From NCBI GenBank assembly GCA_964628385.1, contig CAZVOD010000053.1, positions 1 through 30,106 of the forward strand: 30,106 bases of DNA. Reading direction: 5' to 3'. This document shows, piece by piece, positions 1-7,243 of the stretch (position 1 is its first letter; each line of letters opens with the position of its first letter). The notes under the pieces were generated by a model. It saw nothing but the letters and a program-made list of their open reading frames with translations. It was not told the DNA's origin and did no database searches. Made by a program: the position numbers and the translations under genes. This stretch comes from JANQPA01 sp964628385 (lineage in GTDB: Bacteria; Bacteroidota; Bacteroidia; Chitinophagales; Saprospiraceae).

Positions 1-50
1 CTTTGCGTAGCCAAAGCTACGGAAAGAAAAAAAGCTGAAGTATTTGCTGT
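1..50. repeat. Fragment of a dispersed repeat, cut by the window edge
   Basis: Positions 6-21 form a perfect hairpin (CGTAGC, loop CAAA, GCTACG). They are followed at 28-50 by AAAAAAGCTGAAGTATTTGC. The same A-rich motif recurs at 7121-7139 (AAAAAGCTGAGTATATGC). It recurs in part on the minus strand inside 25031-25145, where CGTAGCCAAA also recurs. This suggests a small dispersed non-coding repeat family. The left end lies outside the window. The rest of the trkA upstream region (51-128) shows no clear promoter. Confidence 0.4.
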
Positions 51-128
51 ACAATGTTTTGTCTGCAAACATGAAACGACATTTTTAAACAACTTCATAG
101 TTTCGGAAAGGAAAAATTATATAGTTAC

Positions 129-1469
129 ATGAAAATTATCATTGCCGGTGCGGGTTCTATAGGTTTCCATCTGGCCAAGTTATTGACACATGAAAATCAG
201 GATATCACACTGATCGATACTAATGAGGAAATACTACAATACGCAGGTACTAATCTTGATGTATTGACCATCCGTGGTGATGCTGCCTCAATAGATGTCC
301 TCAAGCAAGCGAAAGTAGAGCGCGCAAAGATTTTCCTTGCTGTTACGACATCAGAGAAGACCAATTTGCTGATAGCTATTCTGGCCAAGCAGTTGGGCGC
401 CAAAAAAACTATCGCCCGAATCGATAACCCGGAATACCTGGAAAAAACCCAGCAAGAGAATTTTAATCGCCTGGGTGTCGACACCCTCATTTCTCCACAA
501 TTGCTCGCTGCCAAAGAAATTGAAAAGCTCATTAAACGCGGTACTTTTACCGACATCTTCGAATTTGAAGAGGGAAAAATATCTATCGTCGGGTTTACAT
601 TAGATACGACCTGCCCTTTGATCAATAAAACTGTCGGAGATGTAGAGCAGATGCATCCCGAACAAAATTACAAGGGCATTGCTATTTTGCGTGGGCAAAA
701 AACTATTATCCCCAACAAGAATACCATGCTTTGGAAGGGGGACCACCTGTACTTGGTTACCAAAAATAAAAATATCGACGGTGCTCATAGTTTTGTAGGA
801 AAACAACTGAAGCCTATCAGAAGAGTGATGATCATTGGAGATACGCCACTAGCGCTTCGGACTGCACAAATCCTGGAGAATACATACTATGTTTCTTTGG
901 TTTTGGAAAATAAAAAAATGGCCAAAAGCTTTTTAGAAACGCTCAATAAAACGCTTGTTGTCAATGGTGATCCCAGCAATATTGATATTTTAAAAGAAGA
1001 GGGTATTGAACAGATGGATGCTTTCATTGCATTGACTCCCAATTCAGAAACCAATATCATCACCAGTCTGATGGCCGAAGAGCTAGGGGTATACAAAACT
1101 ATTGCTCAGGTAGACAATATCAACTACACTCATATTTCACAAAATATTGGGATAGATACCATCATCAATAAAAAGCTTATTGCCGCCAATAACATCTTCA
1201 GGTTTGTTAGGAGAGGCCGCGTAGAGGCAGTTGCCAGTCTCCATGGTGTAGATGCAGAAGTAATAGAGTTTGTGGTACACAAATCCAACCGATTATTAAA
1301 ACACTCTATCAAAGACCTACATTTGCCGGAAAAAGCTGTTATAGCAGGTGTAATTCGAGGAGAGCAAAGCTTTATACCCGAGCCGGATTTCAAGCTTGAA
1401 ATTGATGACAAGGTAATTGTGTTTACACTACCCGAAGCCTTGTACAAAGTAGAGCAGATTTTCAAATAA
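129..1469 (+). CDS. trkA: Trk system potassium uptake regulatory protein TrkA
   Basis: This is the peripheral, nucleotide-binding subunit of the Trk K+ uptake system; it sits on the cytoplasmic face of TrkH and gates it. The 446 aa match the usual length (about 450). The protein is a tandem duplication of RCK_N + RCK_C units. The first Rossmann unit begins at residue 1 with MKIIIAGAGSIG (GxGxxG) and an acidic residue ending strand 2 (TLIDTN). The second begins near residue 234 with RVMIIGDTPLA, where the glycine motif is degenerate, so only the first site looks like a canonical NAD(H) site. TrkA_C domains follow each unit. The gene lies 57 nt upstream of trkH on the same strand, so the two probably form an operon. 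Family assignment is firm; the nucleotide-site asymmetry is inferred from the motif. Confidence 0.96.
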   Translation: MKIIIAGAGSIGFHLAKLLTHENQDITLIDTNEEILQYAGTNLDVLTIRGDAASIDVLKQAKVERAKIFLAVTTSEKTNLLIAILAKQLGAKKTIARIDNPEYLEKTQQENFNRLGVDTLISPQLLAAKEIEKLIKRGTFTDIFEFEEGKISIVGFTLDTTCPLINKTVGDVEQMHPEQNYKGIAILRGQKTIIPNKNTMLWKGDHLYLVTKNKNIDGAHSFVGKQLKPIRRVMIIGDTPLALRTAQILENTYYVSLVLENKKMAKSFLETLNKTLVVNGDPSNIDILKEEGIEQMDAFIALTPNSETNIITSLMAEELGVYKTIAQVDNINYTHISQNIGIDTIINKKLIAANNIFRFVRRGRVEAVASLHGVDAEVIEFVVHKSNRLLKHSIKDLHLPEKAVIAGVIRGEQSFIPEPDFKLEIDDKVIVFTLPEALYKVEQIFK

Positions 1470-1526
1470 ATAAGCTATGTTAAGGGGGTATGGATTTTTT
1501 TTGAGTATAACCTGAACTAGATAAAA

Positions 1527-2990
1527 ATGCTGAACTTCAAGGTCATCTCCAGCATCATTGGAATCCTCTTGATAGTAATTGGAGGGTTAATGCTGACCCC
1601 AATTCCGTTTTCCCTCTACTACGGCAGTGAAGATATCGTATCGCTTCTTATTTGTGCGACTTTTACCATTATTTTTGGTGCAGTACTGTGGTACACCCAA
1701 ATCGGAAGCAGCAAAAGAATAGGCAAACGTGAAGGCTATCTCATTGTAAGCATAGGATGGATTAGCATGTCGGTTTTTTGTACCCTTCCCTACCTAGTCA
1801 GTGGGGTAATACCGGATATCACCAATGCCTTTTTTGAATCTGTTTCAGGCCTGACTACCACAGGCGCAACAGTTCTCACAGATATTGAGAAAGTACCCGA
1901 AGGTATTCTGTTCTGGCGAAGCCTCACCCAATGGATAGGCGGAATGGGTATTATCGTACTGACCGTTGCTATTTTTCCACTTCTGGGTATCGGAGGGGTG
2001 GAACTTTTTGTGGCCGAAGCCCCCGGCCCTACTTCCGACAAACTGCACCCCCGGATAGCAGATACCGCTAAGATATTATGGTCTATTTATGTTGGCCTTA
2101 CTGTTATTCTCATTTTTTTATTGTGGCTTGTTGGTATGAACCTCTACGATGCCTTCAATCACGGGCTCACCACTATGGCAACGGGCGGTTTCTCTACCAA
2201 AAATGCCAGTATCGCCCATTTTCAAAACCCTACCATTCACTATGTCATCATTTTATTTATGTTTATGGCCGGCATCAACTATACCATAATTTACTACGGA
2301 ATAACGGGCAAACTAAAACGCGTTTGGCGAAGCGATGAATTTAAAACTTATCTATTTCTGGTGGTTATCCTGATAGCAGTGGTCACCTATTCCTTACACC
2401 AACTGTTTGATCAACCCGTAGAAGTATCATTTCGGGAAGCCGCTTTTCAGGTCATTTCTATCATCACCACTACTGGTTTTGTTAGTGCAGACTACACCTC
2501 ATGGAGTCCAATGCTCAGCCTCCTATTCTTTATTATGCTTTTCCTCGGAGCCTGCGCTGGTTCTACTAGCGGAGGCGTAAAGCTTATCAGACATCTGGTC
2601 TTTTTTAAAAATTCGACCCTGGAGTTCAAAAGATTATTACACCCCAAAGCCCTCATTCGCATAAAAATTGATACCCAACTGGTAGCTGCCCGTGTTTTGA
2701 CCCATATCCTGGTATTTTTGCTTGTCTATTTGATATTTTTCGTGTTTGGATCGCTTATGATGGCGGCTATCCTTGCTGATTTTTCGGATCCTATACTTAC
2801 AGCGATAGGCTCGGTTGCCACTTCTTTGGGTAATGTGGGGCCCGCCATCGGTAGTGTCGGCCCGGAAGATAATTTTTCCGCCATACCCGCTTTAGGAAAG
2901 TGGATATTGGTTTTTCTAATGCTGCTCGGGAGGCTGGAGCTATTCACCATCCTCATCCTTTTCATGCCCTACTTCTGGCGCATGAATTAG
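1527..2990 (+). CDS. trkH: Trk system potassium uptake protein TrkH
   Basis: This is the membrane channel subunit of the Trk K+ uptake system, gated by TrkA, whose gene lies immediately upstream. The 487 aa agree with E. coli TrkH (483). The protein is highly hydrophobic throughout, with about ten transmembrane helices and four pore loops. The four selectivity-filter segments are visible in order: LTTTGATVL, TTMATGGFST, ITTTGFVSAD and SLGNVGPAIG, each with the conserved filter glycine. The region around the third membrane-pore-membrane repeat contains GACAGSTSGGVK, the intramembrane loop typical of TrkH/KtrB. The ATG start follows the trkA stop by 57 nt. No terminator is evident after the gene; a short repeat begins 11 nt beyond the stop. 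Confidence 0.96.
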   Translation: MLNFKVISSIIGILLIVIGGLMLTPIPFSLYYGSEDIVSLLICATFTIIFGAVLWYTQIGSSKRIGKREGYLIVSIGWISMSVFCTLPYLVSGVIPDITNAFFESVSGLTTTGATVLTDIEKVPEGILFWRSLTQWIGGMGIIVLTVAIFPLLGIGGVELFVAEAPGPTSDKLHPRIADTAKILWSIYVGLTVILIFLLWLVGMNLYDAFNHGLTTMATGGFSTKNASIAHFQNPTIHYVIILFMFMAGINYTIIYYGITGKLKRVWRSDEFKTYLFLVVILIAVVTYSLHQLFDQPVEVSFREAAFQVISIITTTGFVSADYTSWSPMLSLLFFIMLFLGACAGSTSGGVKLIRHLVFFKNSTLEFKRLLHPKALIRIKIDTQLVAARVLTHILVFLLVYLIFFVFGSLMMAAILADFSDPILTAIGSVATSLGNVGPAIGSVGPEDNFSAIPALGKWILVFLMLLGRLELFTILILFMPYFWRMN

Positions 2991-3000
2991 AAGACTCATT

Positions 3001-3134
3001 ATTAGAGCGTATTTGAAATGTTAAGCCGCCTTAGCCATCAGTGAAATCAAATGATCGCTAAAGTCGAGCTTAGATGCTATGTAAAAAAAACAATTCAATT
3101 TTACCACCATTCTATCCCTTCGAAACAAGTCTAT
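3001..3134. repeat. MITE- or IS-remnant-like element, copy A
   Basis: The stretch begins with ATTAGAGCGTATTTGAAATG and ends with CGAAACAAGTCTAT. Both ends recur at 25031-25145 (ATTAGAGCGTGTTTGG and CGAAACAAGTCTAT), but the interiors differ. The start and the reverse complement of the end (ATAGACTTGTTTCG) are imperfect inverted repeats, as in IS or MITE ends. The minus strand between about 3076 and 3018 reads as an open C-terminal tail ending SDHLISLMAKAA then stop, possibly the end of a lost transposase. Boundaries and origin are inferred. Confidence 0.45.
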
Positions 3135-3241
3135 ATTTTTTTGTTTTAAAAGGCTTTTGTTTAAAAACAATTTGTGTTATTTTTGTTAGAAACATCGGCT
3201 TTCAAAAAATACTTTTCCAAAATAGCCAAAGCACATCAATT

Positions 3242-3991
3242 ATGACACAAATTAAAGTAAAGCAGTTTTTGCAAAAAAATTGGTTTAAGCTGCTCCTGGT
3301 AGGGTTTATCATTTTTTTGATGTTTAAAAAAGATTTCAGTTTTCAAATCAATATGAAATCGCCTCTTCAGGAGAGAGAATCAAAATACGAGGATCAAATT
3401 CCGGTGCAGCAGCCTGCCAGAAAGCAGTCGAGTGAACGATATACAGAGAACCGCCGGGTAAGTCAGCAAGCTTCCGGCCAGCAGTCTGATCTGTTCAAGC
3501 TTTATCCGTCCGGTGGTGGAATTACGCCACCTCAATTGGTCCTGGCCTTTAACAAAATAGACAGGGATTCCAAAACAGCATTCATCAGGAGATTTGGTCA
3601 CGTGGCGATCAGTGAGCGCAAGAAGTTTGGCCTTCCTGCTTCGATAATACTGGCCAACGGCTTGCTATTGAGCCAGGCTGGCAGCGATGAAGTCAGCCAA
3701 ACCGGCCATAATTTCTTCGGCCTACCCTGTACAGACGACTGGCTCGGCGAACAAGGCTACCACGGCGGCAAATGCCTGAGGTATTACGAAAATGCCTGGA
3801 CCAGCTTCAGAGATCATAGCTTATATTTGACCACCGGGCCAAATAGCAAACTCAAATCATTGGGAAGCAGTAATTATAAGGCCTGGGCCGAAGCTCTTCA
3901 GGAGAGTGGGTTCTATCCGGAGCCTTATACCGCCAAGTACATTGTATCAATTATTGAGCAGTTTGAACTGTCTCAATTTGATATCGATTAG
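3242..3991 (+). CDS. Membrane-anchored glucosaminidase-family (GH73-like) protein, possibly inactive
   Basis: The protein has 249 aa from the ATG at 3242. A longer reading from 3074 would add 56 residues with no family resemblance that run through the repeat, so 3242 is preferred. Residues about 10-28 form an N-terminal membrane anchor (WFKLLLVGFIIFLMF), followed by a Gln/Arg/Ser-rich linker. From about residue 110 comes a glucosaminidase (mannosyl-glycoprotein endo-beta-N-acetylglucosaminidase) domain: PASIILANGLLLSQAG, HNFFGLPC, CLRYYENAWTSFRDHSLYL, KAWAEALQESGF. Family members cut the glycan strands of peptidoglycan. In active members the first block reads like LAQxILESG, and its Glu is catalytic. 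Here that position is Leu143 (codon TTG at 3668-3670). The fold looks intact, but catalysis by the usual Glu is not possible. It may be a wall-binding pseudoenzyme. Confidence 0.85.
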   Translation: MTQIKVKQFLQKNWFKLLLVGFIIFLMFKKDFSFQINMKSPLQERESKYEDQIPVQQPARKQSSERYTENRRVSQQASGQQSDLFKLYPSGGGITPPQLVLAFNKIDRDSKTAFIRRFGHVAISERKKFGLPASIILANGLLLSQAGSDEVSQTGHNFFGLPCTDDWLGEQGYHGGKCLRYYENAWTSFRDHSLYLTTGPNSKLKSLGSSNYKAWAEALQESGFYPEPYTAKYIVSIIEQFELSQFDID

Positions 3992-4000
3992 CCATTATAC

Positions 4001-4579
4001 TTATTGACCGGAGTCTGATGCTTCTTCTACTTCTGCTTTAGGAGGCTTTTCGATAGGTTCTCGTTTCTTTTTATAGAAGTGGACTCCGGCAGCATAAACC
4101 CAGCCAATGTACCCTCGTTCAGTTTTTACTTTGACCCAGGGTTCATTGGCTATTTCAGAACCCAGATTGATTTTTTGTTTAAAATCAGTCATCTCATGCA
4201 AGTAGCTTACCTCTTCAAACAATTCCAGCTCTCTGATGATTCTCGATTGTAGGTTGGGTTTTTCTCTTAATTTTAAGTTATCTATACTTACATACAGCGG
4301 TGTTATTTTTTCTGTGATCGTTCTTGTTCTTCTTGATGTTGGCTCCTCTTGCGGTTCCTCTGCCTCTTTACTGGCTTTTTCAGGCTTGGGAGTCGCTTTT
4401 TGTTCTAGGGTAGTAGAATCTACTGCCGTTTCTCCGGCTAATAAGGCAGCTTCGCGCTTGTAAGCTTCCCTTGCTTTATTACACTGATTAAGTGACCAGA
4501 CCATAAAAACCAGCGCCAGTACCGCGATGAGGCCCAGTTCTGCTCCGGCCATTAATTTACTTTTTTTCTTCTCACTCAT
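4001..4579 (-). CDS. Single-pass membrane protein with a C-terminal bacterial SH3 domain
   Basis: The 192-aa protein has a short basic N-terminus, one transmembrane segment at about residues 11-30 (LGLIAVLALVFMVWSL), and a charged, Glu/Lys/Pro-rich linker (about 40-90). An SH3_3-type domain follows at about 92-170: VSIDNLKLREKPNLQSRII, then PWVKVKTERGYIGWVYAAGV, the characteristic W-V-K and G-W-V pattern. The last 20 residues are acidic and low-complexity. Bacterial SH3 domains often bind peptidoglycan or protein partners; no specific partner is evident. The gene is convergent with the glucosaminidase-family gene (9 nt between stops) and divergent from dprA, which starts 98 nt away. A wall-related role shared with the neighbouring glucosaminidase-like protein is possible but only contextual. 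Confidence 0.85.
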   Translation of the reverse strand: MSEKKKSKLMAGAELGLIAVLALVFMVWSLNQCNKAREAYKREAALLAGETAVDSTTLEQKATPKPEKASKEAEEPQEEPTSRRTRTITEKITPLYVSIDNLKLREKPNLQSRIIRELELFEEVSYLHEMTDFKQKINLGSEIANEPWVKVKTERGYIGWVYAAGVHFYKKKREPIEKPPKAEVEEASDSGQ

Positions 4580-4649
4580 GGTATCCGAATTTAACCCAAT
4601 AAGATTTGTTCAAAAATGAAAATTCCACAATAAATGGACAAACACACTG

Positions 4650-4657
4650 TAAATTTG
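4650..4657 (+). promoter_or_regulatory. Candidate -7 promoter element for dprA
   Basis: TAAATTTG matches the Bacteroidota -7 consensus TAnnTTTG. It lies 20 nt upstream of the dprA GTG start, which would give a very short leader. I see no good -33 TTTG at the expected distance, so this is a partial match. A few such hits are expected by chance in a window of this size. Confidence 0.35.
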
Positions 4658-4677
4658 TGCATTGAAAACTAAGCATT

Positions 4678-5772
4678 GTGGAAGAAAAAATATACCAAAT
4701 AGCTCTGACACTTCTGCCCAAAGTAGGAGCAATTACAGCCAAAACATTAGTGGCTCATTGTGGAAGTGCCTCTGATGTTTTTAAAAATACAAAAAAAGGC
4801 TTAATGAATATCCCTGGAATAGGTCCGGGTATCATAAAATCTATTTTATCTAACCCTCCGTTAGATAAAGCCCAACAAGAATTTGAATATACCAAAAGAC
4901 AAGGCATAGAGATATTTTTCTTTACTGACCAACGCTATCCACGCCGCCTAAAACACTACGAGGACAGCCCGGCCCTGCTGTATTTCAAAGGAAAAGCCAA
5001 CCTGAATGCTGATAAGGTGGTAGCTATTGTAGGCACAAGGCAGCCCACTTCTCAGGGACAAATTCTTTGCGAGCAGCTCATTGACGGGCTCAAGCTAGAT
5101 AAGCTACTTCTTATTAGTGGATTAGCCTATGGTGTTGATGCGATTGTCCATAAACGAGCTGTTAACAATAATATTCCTAATATCGGCATCCTTGGCCATG
5201 GCTTAAGCAGAGTATATCCGGCCGTCCATAAATCACTGGCAAAGCAGATGTTACTCAATGGTGGGCTTTTGACCGAGTATATCAGCGCAGCGGGCCCTGA
5301 ACGAGAACATTTCCCCATGCGCAACAGAATCATTGCCGGGCTTTGTGATGCTTTGATAGTGGTAGAATCCGGTCAAAAAGGAGGCTCCATAATTAGTGCT
5401 AATTTGGCTAACTCCTACAATAAAGACGTCTTTGCCTTTCCGGGCCGAGTCACTGACCCCAAATCAGAAGGATGCAATCAGCTCATTAAACAGCATCAGG
5501 CAGCTATGATAGAAAATGTAGAGGATCTGCTCAAGCAAATGAACTGGGACCTTGAGCCCGGGCAATCTGCACAGGCCCAATTATTTGAAGAGCTCAATGA
5601 TCAGGAAAAACAACTAGTAGAGCTATTCAGGGAATGTGAAACCCTACATATTGATTATTTATCTTATCAAACTCATAAATCCTGTAGTAAGATCAGCTCA
5701 ATATTATTGGAGATGGAATTCAAAGGTTTGGTAAAGTCTTTACCCGGTAATAGATACCGACTGATCCGTTGA
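4678..5772 (+). CDS. dprA: DNA processing protein DprA (Smf)
   Basis: DprA binds incoming single-stranded DNA during natural transformation and loads RecA. The protein has 364 aa, normal for the family. An N-terminal helix-hairpin-helix/SAM-like part includes MNIPGIGPGIIKSIL (about 43-57). The Rossmann-like DprA domain spans about 110-290 and carries the signature blocks VVAIVGTRQPTSQGQ (GTR at 119-121), ISGLAYGVDAIVH, GHGLSRVYP, FPMRNRIIAGL (from 212) and GGSIISANLANSYNKDVFAFPG. The C-terminal 60-70 residues form a winged-helix (DML1-like) domain. The start is GTG at 4678; no better in-frame ATG lies near the conserved N-terminus. The gene stands alone, divergent from the SH3 gene. Its presence is not proof of natural competence, because dprA is nearly universal. 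Confidence 0.95.
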   Translation: MEEKIYQIALTLLPKVGAITAKTLVAHCGSASDVFKNTKKGLMNIPGIGPGIIKSILSNPPLDKAQQEFEYTKRQGIEIFFFTDQRYPRRLKHYEDSPALLYFKGKANLNADKVVAIVGTRQPTSQGQILCEQLIDGLKLDKLLLISGLAYGVDAIVHKRAVNNNIPNIGILGHGLSRVYPAVHKSLAKQMLLNGGLLTEYISAAGPEREHFPMRNRIIAGLCDALIVVESGQKGGSIISANLANSYNKDVFAFPGRVTDPKSEGCNQLIKQHQAAMIENVEDLLKQMNWDLEPGQSAQAQLFEELNDQEKQLVELFRECETLHIDYLSYQTHKSCSKISSILLEMEFKGLVKSLPGNRYRLIR

Positions 5773-5830
5773 GCAGGCATAAATCAACGCCAATCCTGTG
5801 TTATTGTAGTAGTTTTCCATAAATTCAGCT

Positions 5831-5838
5831 TATTTTTG
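5831..5838 (+). promoter_or_regulatory. Candidate -7 element upstream of the phosphatase-like gene
   Basis: TATTTTTG matches TAnnTTTG 51 nt upstream of the ATG at 5889. A TTG at 5804-5806 lies 24 nt upstream, slightly farther than the usual -33 spacing. This is a tentative call. Confidence 0.3.
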
Positions 5839-5888
5839 GAAAATTATACACTCTTTTGCAGTAGCACCATAAATCGTTGGATTTATTT

Positions 5889-7094
5889 ATGAGTAAGGAA
5901 ACGACAAGTCAGTCTTTATCAATTATTTCAGATCGGGATATCAACCTAAAAAAATGGAAGGCCGCACATTTGAATTTATCAGCGCTTTCTCAATGTTCAG
6001 CATTACACTATCATATTCTACCATTTTTATTGATTCTTTTGCTGCTCTTTTCCTCAACAGTCAACTTATCAGCTCAGCAAAGAAATAAGCGGCCCAAAAG
6101 AGTCCTACTGGTAATTGCTGATGGCATGGGGCTACAACATATTAGTGCTGGCATGTATAAAAATGGAGATAAAACCAGCCTGGAAAGATGTACGGCCGTG
6201 GGTTTTCACAAAAACCTTTCAACTGACGAGTTTATCTCTGATCAGGCCGCTGGTACCACCGCTATTGCTTCCGGTATTATGACCAAAAACGGGTTTATTG
6301 GCGTGGATGAGAATGGACTTGTAGCTGAAAATTTGTTTGAAGCCGTACAAAAAGAGGGATTTTCTACCGGTATCATCACCAATGGTTCTATTACTGCTCC
6401 TACTCCGGCAGCCTTTTACGCTCACGTAGAGGATGCTGGGGATAAAGAAAAAATCGCTTCTTTTCTGGTTAATCAAGACATTGATTTCATTGTAGGAGGG
6501 GGAAAAAAATACTTTACCAAAGAATTACCAGAAGGGGGTTCCCTTTACGAGGAGCTTCAAAATAGAGACTATTTGGTATCAAATTATAAAAAAGAGCAAT
6601 TTGGCCAGGGTAAGATCAATCTAAAAACAAAATTCTGCTTTTTTACTGCTGAAGAAGAACAGGAGTCCGTTCAGAGGGCCAGAAAGGAATTGAGCTACGC
6701 CAGCCAAGTAGCGCCCAACTTCCTGAAAGTACATAAGGACGGGCATTTTTTTCTGCTCATTGAAAATGTAGGAATTATAAAGGCCAGTAAAGCTAATGAT
6801 ACCGACTTGATAGTGGAAGAAATGTTGCATTTGGATAAGGTCTTGGATGACCTGATCACTTTTGCTGAGAAAGACAAAGAGACGTTAATTATTATAACTT
6901 CTGACCATGAGACTGGAGGTTTTGCCATTAACCCCGGTTCTACAAGAGATTCATTGATAGGTTCGTTTGTTTCTACTGCAGCTACAGGAGCTATGATCCC
7001 TGTATTCGCTTTTGGCCCTGGTGCAAAAGAATTTATGGGCATTTACAGGAACATAGATATCCACCACAAGATCAAAAAAGTGTTAGGGCTTTAA
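5889..7094 (+). CDS. Alkaline-phosphatase-superfamily protein with a degenerate active site (predicted pseudophosphatase)
   Basis: The protein has 401 aa from the ATG at 5889; an in-frame TTG at 5877 would add four residues. An unusually long leader of about 40 residues precedes a hydrophobic export segment (LPFLLILLLLFSSTVNLSA), so it is probably exported or membrane-anchored. The PhoA-type fold aligns along its length: VLLVIADGMG, STDEFISDQAAGTTAIASG, SITAPTPAAFYAHVED, FIVGGGKKYF, FAEKDKETLIIITSDHETGG, IPVFAFGPGA. Compared with E. coli PhoA, kept residues are Asp78 (D51), Thr172 (T155), Glu292 (E322) and Asp339-His340 (D369-H370). Replaced residues are the nucleophile Ser102 (Gln119), D153 (Ala170) and all three Zn1 ligands: D327 (Ile297), H331 (Lys301) and H412 (Ala365). 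The reading frame is intact, which argues for a retained non-catalytic role such as binding a phosphorylated ligand. Fold assignment is firm; loss of activity is inferred. Confidence 0.9.
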   Translation: MSKETTSQSLSIISDRDINLKKWKAAHLNLSALSQCSALHYHILPFLLILLLLFSSTVNLSAQQRNKRPKRVLLVIADGMGLQHISAGMYKNGDKTSLERCTAVGFHKNLSTDEFISDQAAGTTAIASGIMTKNGFIGVDENGLVAENLFEAVQKEGFSTGIITNGSITAPTPAAFYAHVEDAGDKEKIASFLVNQDIDFIVGGGKKYFTKELPEGGSLYEELQNRDYLVSNYKKEQFGQGKINLKTKFCFFTAEEEQESVQRARKELSYASQVAPNFLKVHKDGHFFLLIENVGIIKASKANDTDLIVEEMLHLDKVLDDLITFAEKDKETLIIITSDHETGGFAINPGSTRDSLIGSFVSTAATGAMIPVFAFGPGAKEFMGIYRNIDIHHKIKKVLGL

Positions 7095-7121
7095 AACCAG
7101 CATTCGAATTCTATATTATGA

Positions 7122-7236
7122 AAAAAGCTGAGTATATGCAACACTACAAGCAAAGGCTTATAGCTTCTATCCACACACAAACAGATGAGCTTGCGTAGCT
7201 ATTAGGCCTGAGTAGTGAGCACATAATCAGCTTTTT
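7122..7236. repeat. 115-bp inverted-repeat element between convergent genes
   Basis: The left end AAAAAGCTGAGTATATGC (7122-7139) and the right end GCACATAATCAGCTTTTT (7219-7236) are inverted repeats matching at 16 of 18 positions, 79 nt apart. The left arm resembles the motif at 28-50, and TTGCGTAGC inside it (around 7192) also occurs at the window start. It may be a MITE-like element or a long stem acting as a two-way terminator for the phosphatase-like gene and lipA. It fills almost the whole spacer. Confidence 0.45.
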
Positions 7237-7243
7237 ATGTTGC

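Noticed and set aside
2078..2338. Open frame inside trkH in another frame
   Set aside because: It is fully inside a strong gene on the same strand; Trp/Tyr/His-rich content is typical of an out-of-frame reading of a membrane protein.
3074..3241. N-terminal extension of the glucosaminidase-family protein
   Set aside because: The 56 extra residues come from repeat copy A and AT-rich DNA, and the ATG at 3242 leads directly into a normal membrane anchor.
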